From NCBI GenBank assembly GCA_963795385.1, contig CAWCHK010000009.1, forward strand, positions 186,001 to 250,000: 64,000 nucleotides of DNA, given 5' to 3'. The stretch is from CAVURS01 sp963795385. Its GTDB lineage: Bacteria; Actinomycetota; Actinomycetes; Actinomycetales; CAVURS01. The translations under genes were made by a program, and so were the position numbers. Position 1 is the first letter of the stretch. Each line of letters starts with the position of its first letter. The notes below the pieces were generated by a model, which was not told the DNA's origin, did no database searches, and saw only the letters and a program-made list of their open reading frames with translations. Of the stretch, positions 50,971-59,770 are shown piece by piece.

Positions 50971-52671
50971 TCAGTCGTCTGCGCCGCCGTCCTTGCGCAC
51001 GGTCCTTCCGGTCCGCGGGTCGATGGCGCTCTGGCCTGGGGGCAGGTTGGACAGGTCCGGTGCGATGACCGTCGGCATCTCGCCCGAGTCCGGCAACCCG
51101 AAGAGGGCGACCGAGCCATCCGCCGGAACGAGCAGCAGCTCGCCGGCGTCGCCCGTCGGCAGTGTCTCGCCCCGGAAGTACGACGGCGAGATGAACGAGT
51201 AGATGTACATGAGCACCACCCCGACGAGCAGCGAACCGATGCCGATGATGAAGACACCGCCCACCGCGCCGAGGCTGGTCTCGCCGTACTCGGGGTCGTA
51301 GTACGTGTGGCAGGCATAGAAGAACGCGCCGAGGAGCAGTAGACCGCCGGCGAGGGGAATGACGCCCTGCATCAGGATGTCGCGCGGCTTGGCCCACATG
51401 GTCTTGCGGTAGAACCACGCGCAGGCGAAGCCGGTGAGGCCGTAGTAGAAGGCGATCATCAGGCCCACTGCAGCGATCGTGTCGGCGAGGATGTCCTGGC
51501 TGACCAGTGTCAGACCCACGTAGAACACGATCGAGACCGCGCCCATCCAGATGGTCGAGTCGGACGGCGTCAGGTACTTCGGGTGGATCCGCGCGAACCG
51601 CTTCGGGATCGCACCGAAGGCGGCCATGGACAAGGAGGTCCGAGCCGTCGGCAGGATCGTGGTCTGGGTCGACGCGGACGCGGAGGTGAGCACCGTGATC
51701 TTGAGGAAGAACACCATGATCGCGCCGATCGCACCGGTGCCGAAGACGACGTTGCCCATCCCGGCGAAGACGTCGGCCGCATTGTCCGGGTTGCCGATGC
51801 CGATGCCGGTCGAGCCGACTCCCGCGATGGACACGGCTGCGATCGACACGATGGCGTAGGTCAGCAGCAGCAGGACGGTGGAGAGCACGGCGGCGCGTCC
51901 GGGTGTGGTTGCGGGATCGTCCGCCTCCTCGTTGGTGGCGACGGCCGTGTCCCAACCCCAGTAGATGAAGACGGCGATCAGCGTGGCCGTGACCATCGAG
52001 GTCAGCGAGAGGCCGGACGGCGAGAGCCAGGACAGGCTCGGCTTGATGTGCGTTGCCGGGGCCCCGCCGAAGTAGACCTTGCCCAGCGCGAAGAGCGCGA
52101 ACAGCACGAGCGTGAAGACCTCGATGCCGAGCAGCGCGTACTGGATCCGCGCCGAGATCTCGATCCCGCGGTAGCAGATGTAGGTCATGACGATGATCCA
52201 GATGATCCCCGCGACCGTGCTCCAGAACGTGCTGTCGGCGAGTGAGTCGGCGCCGACCAGCCGGTAGGAGTAGGAGCCGGCGATCTGGGCCAGGTTCGCC
52301 ATCACGATGACGTCCGCGGCGATGATCCCCCAGCCGCCCATCCAGCCGATCTTCTTGCCGAACGCCCGCGCGGCCCAGGTGAACGTCGTGCCGCAGTCCG
52401 GGATCGCCTTGTTGAGCTCGGAGTACGCCACAGCGATGAAGTACATCGGGATGAACGCGATGACCATGATCAGCGGGGCCTTCACGCCGACGATGCCCTT
52501 GCCGCTCGCTGTGGTCACGACGTAGCCAAGGCTGGCGGCCAGGCTGTAGGCCGGAGCCGTGGAGGCGATCCCCACCACCACACTGGACAGCAGTCCGAGC
52601 GAGCCTCCCTTGAGGCCCTTCTCGCCAGATGCGCTGCCGTGTTGGTCCGGAGCGGTTGTCGCGGTCGTCAC
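50971..52671 (-). CDS. APC-family amino acid/polyamine permease
   Basis: A 566-residue transporter with about 12-13 helices. GLLSSVVVGIASTAPAYSLA is the typical APC first helix, and YSELNKAIPDCGTTFTWAAR is the helix 2-3 block of the amino acid/polyamine/organocation family. The cytoplasmic C-terminus is ~60 residues long (FRGETLPTGDAGELLLVPAD onward). Position between agmatinase and the rest of the catabolic genes suggests uptake of putrescine, agmatine or GABA. Start GTG 52671, divergent from the saccharopine-dehydrogenase-like gene. Confidence 0.87.
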   Translation of the reverse strand: MTTATTAPDQHGSASGEKGLKGGSLGLLSSVVVGIASTAPAYSLAASLGYVVTTASGKGIVGVKAPLIMVIAFIPMYFIAVAYSELNKAIPDCGTTFTWAARAFGKKIGWMGGWGIIAADVIVMANLAQIAGSYSYRLVGADSLADSTFWSTVAGIIWIIVMTYICYRGIEISARIQYALLGIEVFTLVLFALFALGKVYFGGAPATHIKPSLSWLSPSGLSLTSMVTATLIAVFIYWGWDTAVATNEEADDPATTPGRAAVLSTVLLLLTYAIVSIAAVSIAGVGSTGIGIGNPDNAADVFAGMGNVVFGTGAIGAIMVFFLKITVLTSASASTQTTILPTARTSLSMAAFGAIPKRFARIHPKYLTPSDSTIWMGAVSIVFYVGLTLVSQDILADTIAAVGLMIAFYYGLTGFACAWFYRKTMWAKPRDILMQGVIPLAGGLLLLGAFFYACHTYYDPEYGETSLGAVGGVFIIGIGSLLVGVVLMYIYSFISPSYFRGETLPTGDAGELLLVPADGSVALFGLPDSGEMPTVIAPDLSNLPPGQSAIDPRTGRTVRKDGGADD

Positions 52672-52698
52672 TATCGCCTCCTGCGGGATACGGATTCC

Positions 52699-52719
52699 GT
52701 CGTCAGGAGGCTAGACGAC
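52699..52719. promoter_or_regulatory. Inverted repeat in the divergent permease/dehydrogenase gap
   Basis: GTCGTC-N9-GACGAC lies in the 110-bp region between the two divergent starts. It is a candidate operator controlling the permease and the saccharopine-dehydrogenase-like gene together. No regulator is assigned. Confidence 0.35.
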
Positions 52720-52781
52720 TACGATCTTCGTGTACAGACCCCTGTTATTCAGATGAAATCTTCGGTGGAAGGGAATGCAGC

Positions 52782-54044
52782 ATGCGGATCCTGCTGATCG
52801 GGTCGGGCGGTGTCGGCGACGCCTTTGCCCGGATTGCCGCCCGACGCACCTTCTTCGAGCGCCTCGTCGTGGCGGACTACGACCAGGCCCGGGCCGAGCG
52901 CACCGTCGCGGCCGTACAGCAGGCGCGGCCGGGGGAGGACCGGTTCCTCGCGGCCCGGGTCGACGCCTCGTCCGCCGACTCGGTCGCCGCCCTGGCCCGG
53001 CAGCACGCGATCACGCACGTGATGAACGCGGTCGACCCGCGGTTCGTCATGCCGGTCTTCGAGGGGGCTCTGGCCGCCGGTGCCGACTACCTGGACATGG
53101 CGATGAGCCTGTCGAAGCCGCACCCGCAGGCGCCGTACGAGCAGACCGGCGTCATGCTCGGCGACGGCCAGTTCGCCCAGGCCGGGGAGTGGGAGGCGGC
53201 CGGCCGGCTGGCCCTGTGCGGCATCGGTGTCGAGCCGGGCCTGTCCGACGTCTTCGCGCGGTACGCAGCCGACCACCTGTTCGCCGAGATCGACGAGCTC
53301 GGCACGCGGGACGGCTCCAACCTCGTCGTGGAGGGGTTCGACTTTGCGCCGTCCTTCTCGATCTGGACGACCATCGAGGAGTGCCTCAACCCGCCGGTGA
53401 TCTGGGAGAAGGGCCGTGGCTGGTTCACGACGGCACCGTTCAGCGAGCCGGAGGTCTTCGACTTCCCCGAGGGCATCGGCCCGGTCGAGTGCGTCAACGT
53501 GGAGCACGAGGAGGTCCTCCTGATGCCGCGCTGGGTCGACGCCCGCCGGGTGACCTTCAAGTACGGACTCGGGTCGGAGTTCATCCAGGTGCTGCAGGCC
53601 CTGCACAAGCTCGGCCTGGACAGCACGGCCCCGCTGCGGGTGCCGTCCTCGGCCGGGCCGGTCGACGTCAGCCCCCGCGACGTCGTCGCCGCCGCGCTGC
53701 CCGACCCCGCCGGGCTCGGTGACCGGATGCACGGCAAGACCTGCGCCGGCCTGTGGGTGACCGGCCGCGGTCAGGACGGGCAGCCGCGCTCCACGTACCT
53801 CTACCACGTCGTCGACAACGCCTGGACGATGAGCGCGTACGGCGTGCAGTGCGTCGTCTGGCAGACGGCCGTCAATCCGGTTGTCGCGCTTGAGCTCCTG
53901 GCCACCGGGGCCTGGACGGGCACCGGGGTGCTCGGCCCCGAGGCCTTCGACGCGCAGCCCTTCCTCGACCTGCTGGCCGCGCCCGAGCCCGCCGGCTACG
54001 GCTCGCCGTGGGGTCAGCGCGAGCAGCCGGCCCAGTACGCCTGA
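52782..54044 (+). CDS. Saccharopine dehydrogenase-like NAD(P)-binding protein
   Basis: A 420-residue enzyme with a Rossmann N-terminus (RILLIGSGGVGDAFARIAAR) and the saccharopine dehydrogenase/homospermidine synthase-type layout: HVMNAVDPRFVMPVFEGALA, ADYLDMAMSLSKPHP and ALCGIGVEPGLSDVFARYAA. The reaction is not clear from sequence. Family members join or split an amine and a keto acid or aldehyde; carboxynorspermidine and homospermidine enzymes are of this type, which fits the polyamine neighbourhood. Lysine degradation is the other option. ATG 52782 follows GGAAGGGA. Confidence 0.78.
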   Translation: MRILLIGSGGVGDAFARIAARRTFFERLVVADYDQARAERTVAAVQQARPGEDRFLAARVDASSADSVAALARQHAITHVMNAVDPRFVMPVFEGALAAGADYLDMAMSLSKPHPQAPYEQTGVMLGDGQFAQAGEWEAAGRLALCGIGVEPGLSDVFARYAADHLFAEIDELGTRDGSNLVVEGFDFAPSFSIWTTIEECLNPPVIWEKGRGWFTTAPFSEPEVFDFPEGIGPVECVNVEHEEVLLMPRWVDARRVTFKYGLGSEFIQVLQALHKLGLDSTAPLRVPSSAGPVDVSPRDVVAAALPDPAGLGDRMHGKTCAGLWVTGRGQDGQPRSTYLYHVVDNAWTMSAYGVQCVVWQTAVNPVVALELLATGAWTGTGVLGPEAFDAQPFLDLLAAPEPAGYGSPWGQREQPAQYA

Positions 54045-54051
54045 TCCAGCG

Positions 54052-56115
54052 CTACGGAGCCGGCAACCGGTAGCGCGCCGTCGCGGTGACCACGGTGGCC
54101 ACGGTGTGGGCGCCGGTGGTGTTCCAGTGCACGTGCCCGGTCAGCCGATCGCCGGCGCCGTCCCGCACGGTCAGCGTCCCGTCGACGCCCAGCCCGTAGT
54201 AGTCGGTCGTCGCGGTGCCGCTGACCGCCGTGTCGATCGTCCAGCGGACCCCGCGCAGGTGCGCGACGACGTCGTCCCCGGGCGCCGAGTAGTGGATCCG
54301 CCCGCCGCGCAGCCCCAGGTCGTCGGAGTCGTCGACGTACTGGAACCGGTACGCCGCGTCCCCGGCCGCGGCGACCAGCACGCTCACGAGCCGGCGCTGG
54401 ACCTGGGTCGCCGAGCCGCGGGTCACGGTCGCCGGTGCGGCTGCCGCCAAGGTCCGGGGGAACTCCCCGAGGGCGTGGACCTCGGGAACCGTTGCGGCAC
54501 ATGAGATGTCGAGACCCTGCAGCCGCCCGGGCTGCCGGACGAACCGCTGGTAGAGGGACGCTCCGCACCCGTACCGGTCGTAGAGCGCCACCAGGTGCAC
54601 CATGTTGGGCACCACCACCGATCGAGCGGCGGGACCGATCTGCCGCGCGACATGTGCTCCGCCGTCGGCAGGGGTCAACGAGTCCAGGTCCCCATTGAGG
54701 ATCAGCACCGGCACCCCGGTCGCGTCCATCGGACCGGGCCGCACCGGCGGGTCGGCCGGATGCGTCGGCGCCGGCCAGTCCAAGCAGCCCGTGTACGCCT
54801 CAGTGAACTGGTTCATCTGGATCCACTCGCGCGTCGTGAACGGCGCGAAGGTGGACGCGGGCAACGCTCTGATCGACGCCGCGAGCTGCCGGCGCCGCTC
54901 CGCCGGCGTTGCCGACGGGTCGAAGAGCTGGGGGTAGTCGGTACAGCCCACCGCGAAGAAGTCGCCGTCGGAGTAGCTCTTCGCCGGCCCGTAGTAGTCA
55001 CTGTCGTCGAAGCCGAAGTCCTCGGCCCACAGGCGCAGCAGCGGCCGCGCGTCGTGGTGCTCGAGGTAGGCCCGTCCGGCCGCGTCGAGGGAGCGGTAGA
55101 CGCCGAAGTCGTAGCCCGCGTCGTTGACCAGGTCGACGAGCTGCCGGACGCCCACGGTCGTCGGCACGAGCGTGGCGTCGACGCCAGGGACGCTGCCGTG
55201 CAACGGATGCGTCCGCAGAGCAGCGGCCAGCCGCCCGATCCGTTGCCAGGCACCGGAACCCGCGGCGCCGTCACAGGCGAGCGCCCGAGTGCACGCCGCC
55301 TCGAAGGCCGTCCTGGCGGTCGTCACGGTCGTCGTGTACCAGGGGTCGAGGTCGCGAGCCTCGTAGGCCGCGTCCAGGACCACCGATCGCAGCAGCTGCG
55401 GGTAGTGGGACAGGAAGGACTGGGCGAAGAACGTGCCGTAGGAGTCGCCGTACAGATCCACGCCCGTCAGCTGCAGCCGGCCGAGCACATCGGCGAGGTC
55501 ACGGACGGCGTTCGCCGTCCCGAACAGGTCCGAGGCGTGCACGAACGTCCCGTCGGCCCGCCGATAGGTGTGGTTCAGGGCGTCGCCACAGGCGGCCACC
55601 AGCCGACGGAAGTGCTCGGTGGCGGTGTTGCCGGTGTACGACTGCAGCGGGCGGCAGTCGATCAGTGCCGAACGGCCGGTGCCTCTGGCATCCACGACCA
55701 GGAGGTTGCGGGAGCTCCGCAGCGGCCCGAGCAGGTCCAGGTAGTCCTGGGCGCTCCCCGTGGAGGGATAGCCGGGCCCGCCCTCCTGTGCGACGACGGT
55801 GCCCTGGGCCCGGCCGGTCGCCGGAACCCACCCGAAGCCGACGGCGATGGTGCCCGCCGTGGGGTCCGTCCGGTCCAACGGCACGCGCACCGCGCCGCAC
55901 CACGCGGGCGCCTCCTCGACGTGACATCTGGTCAACGTCAGGGTGCCGACCCGGATGCCGCCGGCGAGCGTGGCCCGCGGGGTGGCAACAGGCGCGGCCA
56001 CTGCCGGCGTCGCCACGACCAGCCCGGCCACCACGCCGATCACGGACGCGGCCGAGACCAGCGCGACGACGGAGCCACCAACGCCCGGGAGGGTGCGGAA
56101 TCGCTTCACTGGCAA
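54052..56115 (-). CDS. Secreted S33-family alpha/beta-hydrolase (TAP-like)
   Basis: A 687-residue exported hydrolase. A signal peptide (VVALVSAASVIGVVAGLVVA) precedes the catalytic domain with oxyanion region VAQEGGPGYPSTG, VVDARGTGRSALIDC, the Ser nucleophile in LYGDSYGTFFAQSFL, the Asp in LILNGDLDSLTPADGG and the His in VVVPNMVHLVALYDRYGC. The last ~150 residues form an added beta-rich domain. Similar enzymes (tripeptidyl aminopeptidase type) trim peptides. It converges tightly on the dehydrogenase gene (7 bp gap). Confidence 0.85.
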   Translation of the reverse strand: MPVKRFRTLPGVGGSVVALVSAASVIGVVAGLVVATPAVAAPVATPRATLAGGIRVGTLTLTRCHVEEAPAWCGAVRVPLDRTDPTAGTIAVGFGWVPATGRAQGTVVAQEGGPGYPSTGSAQDYLDLLGPLRSSRNLLVVDARGTGRSALIDCRPLQSYTGNTATEHFRRLVAACGDALNHTYRRADGTFVHASDLFGTANAVRDLADVLGRLQLTGVDLYGDSYGTFFAQSFLSHYPQLLRSVVLDAAYEARDLDPWYTTTVTTARTAFEAACTRALACDGAAGSGAWQRIGRLAAALRTHPLHGSVPGVDATLVPTTVGVRQLVDLVNDAGYDFGVYRSLDAAGRAYLEHHDARPLLRLWAEDFGFDDSDYYGPAKSYSDGDFFAVGCTDYPQLFDPSATPAERRRQLAASIRALPASTFAPFTTREWIQMNQFTEAYTGCLDWPAPTHPADPPVRPGPMDATGVPVLILNGDLDSLTPADGGAHVARQIGPAARSVVVPNMVHLVALYDRYGCGASLYQRFVRQPGRLQGLDISCAATVPEVHALGEFPRTLAAAAPATVTRGSATQVQRRLVSVLVAAAGDAAYRFQYVDDSDDLGLRGGRIHYSAPGDDVVAHLRGVRWTIDTAVSGTATTDYYGLGVDGTLTVRDGAGDRLTGHVHWNTTGAHTVATVVTATARYRLPAP

Positions 56116-56193
56116 CGCCTTTCGTCAGACGGGTGGCTGGCAGCTGCGGTCCGTGGCCCCTTCGGTCCCGGGTCCTGGGTCTCGGGTCCGGGC

Positions 56194-57591
56194 TCAGTGT
56201 GCGGCGAGCGCCTCGGCGAGGACGTCCATGCCCTCCTCGAGCAGCGCGTCCGGCATCACCAGCGGTGGGAGGAAGCGCAGCACGTTGCCGAAGGTCCCGC
56301 AGGTCAGCGTGAGCACCCCACGGGTGTGGCAGCCGGCCGAGACCCGCCCCGCCTCGGCGGCATCGGGGGTCCGCGTGCCGGGCTCGACCATCTCGATCGC
56401 CAGCATCGCGCCCCGTCCGCGCACGTCGCCGATCTGCGGGAACCGCTCGGCCAGCTCGGTCAGCCGCGGGATCATCAGGGACTCGATGTTCTTGGCCCGG
56501 CCGGGCAGGTCCTCCCTCGACATGGCGTCGATCGAGGCGAGCGCGGCCGCGCAGGCGACCGGGTTACCGCCGTACGTGCCGCCGAGACCTCCGGCGTGGA
56601 CCGCGTCCATCAGCTCGGCCCGGCCGGTGAGCGCGGCGAGCGGCAGGCCGCCGGCGATGCCCTTGGCAGTGGTGATCAGGTCGGGCACGACGCCCTCGTG
56701 CTGGCAGGCGAACATCGCGCCCGTGCGGCCGAAGCCGGTCTGGATCTCGTCGGCGACGAAGACGACACCGTTCCTGGTGCACCACTCCGACAGGGCGGTG
56801 AGGAAGCCGGGCGCCGGAACGACGAAGCCGCCCTCGCCCTGGATCGGCTCGATGACGACGCAGGCGACCTGGTCGGCGCCCACCTGCTTCTCGATCACCT
56901 CGATCGCGCGGGCGGCAGCGGCCGAGCCGGAGATGACCGCCGGCTCGCGGAACGGGTAGGACAGCGGTGCGCGGTAGACCTCGCCGGCGAACGGCCCGAA
57001 GCCGTGCTTGTACGGCATCGACTTCGCGGTCATGGCCATCGTCAGGTTGGTCCGGCCGTGGTACGCGTGGTCGAAGACGACCACCGCGTCCCGGCCGGTG
57101 GCGACCCGGGCCACCTTGACCGCGTTCTCCACGGCCTCGGCGCCGGAGTTGAAGAGCGCCGACCGCTTCTCGTAGTCACCGGGCGTCAGGCGGTTCAGGG
57201 CCTCGCACACCGAGACGTACCCGTCGTACGGCGTGACCATGAAGCACGTGTGGGTGAAGGCCGCCACCTGCTCCTGCACGGCGGCGACGACGCCCGGGTG
57301 GGCGTTGCCCGCGTTGACCACCGCGATGCCCGCGCCGAGGTCGATCAGCGAGTTGCCGTCGACGTCGACCAGCACGCCGCCGCCGGCCTGGTCGATGTAG
57401 ACCGGCAGGGTGCTCCCCACGCCCTTGGCCACCGCGGCCAGCCGCCGCTCGTGGATCGCCTTCGACTTCGGGCCCGGGATCTCGGTCACGAGCCGCCGTT
57501 CCTGGGCCAGGTCCGGGCCGCCGCGACGCCCCTGGGGGCTGGTGCTCTGGGAGCTGGTCTGAGGGGTCGGCTGCGGCGTGGTCTCCGTCAT
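56194..57591 (-). CDS. gabT: 4-aminobutyrate aminotransferase
   Basis: Class III PLP aminotransferase that converts GABA to succinate semialdehyde. The 465-residue product has GAGIAVVNAGNAHPGVVAAV, ALFNSGAEAVENAVKVARVA, IEPIQGEGGFVVPAPGFL, FVADEIQTGFGRTGAMFACQ and the PLP Lys in LITTAKGIAGGLPLAALTGR, the classic GabT pattern. It is divergent from gabD with a 137-bp gap, an arrangement that implies joint control. Confidence 0.93.
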   Translation of the reverse strand: MTETTPQPTPQTSSQSTSPQGRRGGPDLAQERRLVTEIPGPKSKAIHERRLAAVAKGVGSTLPVYIDQAGGGVLVDVDGNSLIDLGAGIAVVNAGNAHPGVVAAVQEQVAAFTHTCFMVTPYDGYVSVCEALNRLTPGDYEKRSALFNSGAEAVENAVKVARVATGRDAVVVFDHAYHGRTNLTMAMTAKSMPYKHGFGPFAGEVYRAPLSYPFREPAVISGSAAAARAIEVIEKQVGADQVACVVIEPIQGEGGFVVPAPGFLTALSEWCTRNGVVFVADEIQTGFGRTGAMFACQHEGVVPDLITTAKGIAGGLPLAALTGRAELMDAVHAGGLGGTYGGNPVACAAALASIDAMSREDLPGRAKNIESLMIPRLTELAERFPQIGDVRGRGAMLAIEMVEPGTRTPDAAEAGRVSAGCHTRGVLTLTCGTFGNVLRFLPPLVMPDALLEEGMDVLAEALAAH

Positions 57592-57595
57592 GCCC

Positions 57596-57609
57596 TCACG
57601 GTACTGTGA
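57596..57609. promoter_or_regulatory. Imperfect palindrome in the gabT-gabD gap
   Basis: TCACGGTACTGTGA has TCAC/GTGA arms around a GTAC centre, with one mismatched pair. It starts 5 bp from the gabT start codon and could be an operator for the divergent gab genes. Confidence 0.3.
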
Positions 57610-57728
57610 GACACGTCGGTCGGACGACCCCCATTCTGCGGAAACCACCGGTGATGTTGGTGGCCGAGTGCGGATGTCGTCGTCATCGGCCTGATGCACC
57701 CGCGAGATCGTCAACTCTGGAGGCCCCC

Positions 57729-59198
57729 GTGACCGTCCTCACCGACCGTGAAGCCACCCTCGTCGACCGCGTCCCCACCGGGCTCCTCGTCGACGGCGAG
57801 TGGCGGCCGGCGGACTCCGGCGGCACCCTGCCGGTCGACGACCCGTCCACGGGCGAGGTCATCGCCGAGGTCGCGGACGCGAGCGTGGCCGACGGGCGGG
57901 CCGCGCTCGACTCGGCCGTCGCCCACCAGGCCGACTGGGCCGCGACCCCGCCGCGGGAGCGAGGCGAGATCCTGCGCCGGGCGTTCGAGCTCGTGAGCGA
58001 GCGGGCCGAGGACCTGGCGACGGTCATGACCCTGGAGATGGGCAAGCCGCTCGCGGAGTCCCGCTCCGAGATCGCCTACGGTGCCGAGTTCTTCCGCTGG
58101 TTCTCCGAGGAGGCGGTGCGGATCTCCGGACGGTTCTCCACCGCCCCGGACGGCAAGACCCGGCTGCTGACGATGAAGGCCCCCGTCGGCCCGTGCCTGA
58201 TGATCACGCCGTGGAACTTCCCCCTCGCGATGGGGACCCGCAAGATCGGCCCGGCCATCGCGGCCGGCTGCACGATGGTGGTCAAGCCGGCGAGCCAGAC
58301 GCCGCTCACGATGCTCTCGCTCGCGGCGATCATGACCGAGGCCGGCCTGCCCGACGGCGTCCTGAACGTCATCACGACCAAGCGCACCGGGGCCGTCATG
58401 GAGCCCCTCATCCGGGACCCGCGCCTGCGCAAGCTCACCTTCACCGGATCGACCGAGGTCGGCCGGCGGCTGGTCGAGCAGTCCGCGGAGCAGCTCCTGC
58501 GGGTGTCGATGGAGCTGGGCGGGAATGCACCGTTCGTCGTTTTCGAGGACGCTGACCTTGATGCGGCAATTGAGGGGGCGATGCTCGCCAAGATGCGCAA
58601 TGTCGGCGAAGCATGCACGGCGGCGAACCGCTTCATCGTGCACGAGTCCATTTCGGCCGAATTCTCCTCGCGGCTGGCCGAAAGAATGGGCGCCATGAAG
58701 GTCGGCCGGGGCACCGAAGAAGGCGTCCAGGTCGGCCCGCTGGTGGATGAGAAGAGCCGCGACAAGGTGGCCGAGCTGGTGCAGGACGCCGTCGACGCGG
58801 GAGGCCGGGTCGCCACCGGAGGCAAGTCGCTGGGGGACCGCGGCTGGTTCTACGCCCCGACGGTGCTGACCGACGTACCGGCCTCGGCCCGGGTGTTCGG
58901 CGAGGAGATCTTCGGCCCGGTCGCGCCCGTCACGACGTTCGCCACGGACGAGGAGGCGCTGCGGCTGGCCAACGACACGGAGTACGGCCTGGTGGCCTAC
59001 GCGTTCACTCGCGACCTGTCCCGCGCCCTGGCGGTCGCGGAGGGCCTGGACACGGGAATGGTGGGCATCAACCAGGGCATCGTCTCCAACCCCGCGGCGC
59101 CGTTCGGCGGCGTCAAGGCCTCGGGCTTCGGTCGCGAGGGCGGGTCCGAGGGCATCGAGGAGTACCTCGAGACGAAGTACGTCGGCATCAAGCCGTAG
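57729..59198 (+). CDS. gabD: Succinate-semialdehyde dehydrogenase
   Basis: Oxidises succinate semialdehyde to succinate, the last step of GABA breakdown. The 489-residue product has CLMITPWNFPLAMGTRKIGP, the catalytic Glu in SMELGGNAPFVVFEDADL and the Cys in NVGEACTAANRFIV, the GabD-type signature. GGAGG lies 5 bp before GTG 57729. Codons from ~58521 to ~58750 use many A/T-ending codons (AAT, GAA, ATT, AGA), unlike the rest of the gene. Confidence 0.92.
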   Translation: MTVLTDREATLVDRVPTGLLVDGEWRPADSGGTLPVDDPSTGEVIAEVADASVADGRAALDSAVAHQADWAATPPRERGEILRRAFELVSERAEDLATVMTLEMGKPLAESRSEIAYGAEFFRWFSEEAVRISGRFSTAPDGKTRLLTMKAPVGPCLMITPWNFPLAMGTRKIGPAIAAGCTMVVKPASQTPLTMLSLAAIMTEAGLPDGVLNVITTKRTGAVMEPLIRDPRLRKLTFTGSTEVGRRLVEQSAEQLLRVSMELGGNAPFVVFEDADLDAAIEGAMLAKMRNVGEACTAANRFIVHESISAEFSSRLAERMGAMKVGRGTEEGVQVGPLVDEKSRDKVAELVQDAVDAGGRVATGGKSLGDRGWFYAPTVLTDVPASARVFGEEIFGPVAPVTTFATDEEALRLANDTEYGLVAYAFTRDLSRALAVAEGLDTGMVGINQGIVSNPAAPFGGVKASGFGREGGSEGIEEYLETKYVGIKP

Positions 59199-59209
59199 AA
59201 CGGTCCAAA

Positions 59210-59225
59210 GGGGCAGCAACGCCCC
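59210..59225 (+). terminator. Short hairpin after gabD
   Basis: GGGGC / GCCCC with a 6-nt loop begins 11 bp after the gabD stop. No T-tract follows. It is a weak terminator candidate separating gabD from the micropeptide cassettes. Confidence 0.35.
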
Positions 59226-59338
59226 GGATCGTCTGCGCATTTGAATGTCACCCGGACTAGTCATTCTTCGGCCGCCCGAGTGACCTCGTGACTAATGTCT
59301 TTCGAATCTGCAAGAAGTCACGCTGCGTCGCGCTTCCA

Positions 59339-59351
59339 TTGCTCTCAGCAA
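59339..59351. promoter_or_regulatory. TTGCT-N3-AGCAA box, cassette A
   Basis: TTGCTCTCAGCAA, a perfect 5+5 inverted repeat, lies 39 bp before the first micropeptide start. The 15-bp CATTGCTCTCAGCAA is identical in cassette B (59769-59783) at nearly the same distance, while most flanking bases differ. It is probably an operator or promoter element for the cassette. Confidence 0.6.
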
Positions 59352-59390
59352 ACCAGCTATCGGCTGGAGCTGTGACAAGGGAGGGGTTCC

Positions 59391-59504
59391 ATGAAGAAGT
59401 CGTCTGGATCGTCCGCAGTCGCCACCGTCGTTCGGTGGTCCGCAGGCGTCGCTCCGATCGTGGCCCTCGTCTCGGTGCTGGGCGCCGGGTCGAAGTGGTA
59501 CTGA
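59391..59504 (+). CDS. Micropeptide A1 (37 aa, membrane-type, ends GSKWY)
   Basis: A 37-codon frame with a strong ribosome site (GGGAGGGG, 5 bp before ATG). The N-terminus MKKSS is basic and polar. Residues 20-37 read VAPIVALVSVLGAGSKWY: one hydrophobic segment then a C-terminal K-W-aromatic end. A second copy at 59822 is 29/37 identical. Over codons 20-36 the copies differ at seven synonymous and one amino-acid-changing codon, which argues strongly for translation. Function unknown; a signal peptide-like pheromone, a small membrane regulator or a toxin are possible. Confidence 0.7.
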   Translation: MKKSSGSSAVATVVRWSAGVAPIVALVSVLGAGSKWY

Positions 59505-59520
59505 GCCGGTGACGGCGCAC

Positions 59521-59586
59521 ATGACGTCCGGTGGGGTCACGGGCCAGCGGCTCGAGTCGGCCACCCCGGGCTACAAGTGGGTCTGA
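59521..59586 (+). CDS. Micropeptide A2 (21 aa, ends TPGYKWV)
   Basis: A 21-codon frame starting 16 bp after A1 (MTSGGVTGQRLESA then TPGYKWV and TGA). An in-frame GTG at 59509 would add four residues. The last seven residues are identical to those of peptide B2 at 59940, including one synonymous difference (CCG/CCC), whereas the first 14 residues are unrelated. This is the pattern of a conserved short active tail. Function unknown; it could be a signal peptide, a processed peptide or a leader for coupling. Confidence 0.6.
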   Translation: MTSGGVTGQRLESATPGYKWV

Positions 59587-59768
59587 CCTCGGGTCCGACC
59601 GCCCGAACGTCCTCTCTCCCATCCGGCGCCTGACGCCGGCTGCGAGGGGGGACGTCGTGCGTTCTGCACCTCCTCAAGTCGGCCGGACTACCCGCCGAAT
59701 GGTCCATTCGGATGATGTTGTAACCGGAAGCGATCAACCGGCTGCGCCCTCACTGCGCGTTGCGCTGT
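59587..59768 (+). other. Spacer between micropeptide cassettes A and B
   Basis: No gene is evident. A 6-bp stem with a 5-nt loop (CCGGCG / CGCCGG, 59623-59639) may end the cassette A transcript. Bases ~59690-59750 are AT-richer (ATGGTCCATTCGGATGATG region) and probably hold the cassette B promoter. Confidence 0.35.
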
Positions 59769-59770
59769 CA

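Noticed and set aside
59288..59512. A 74-codon frame starting at 59288 through cassette A.
   Set aside because: It is out of frame with the conserved peptide, is not preserved in cassette B, and has an unlikely Arg-rich composition.
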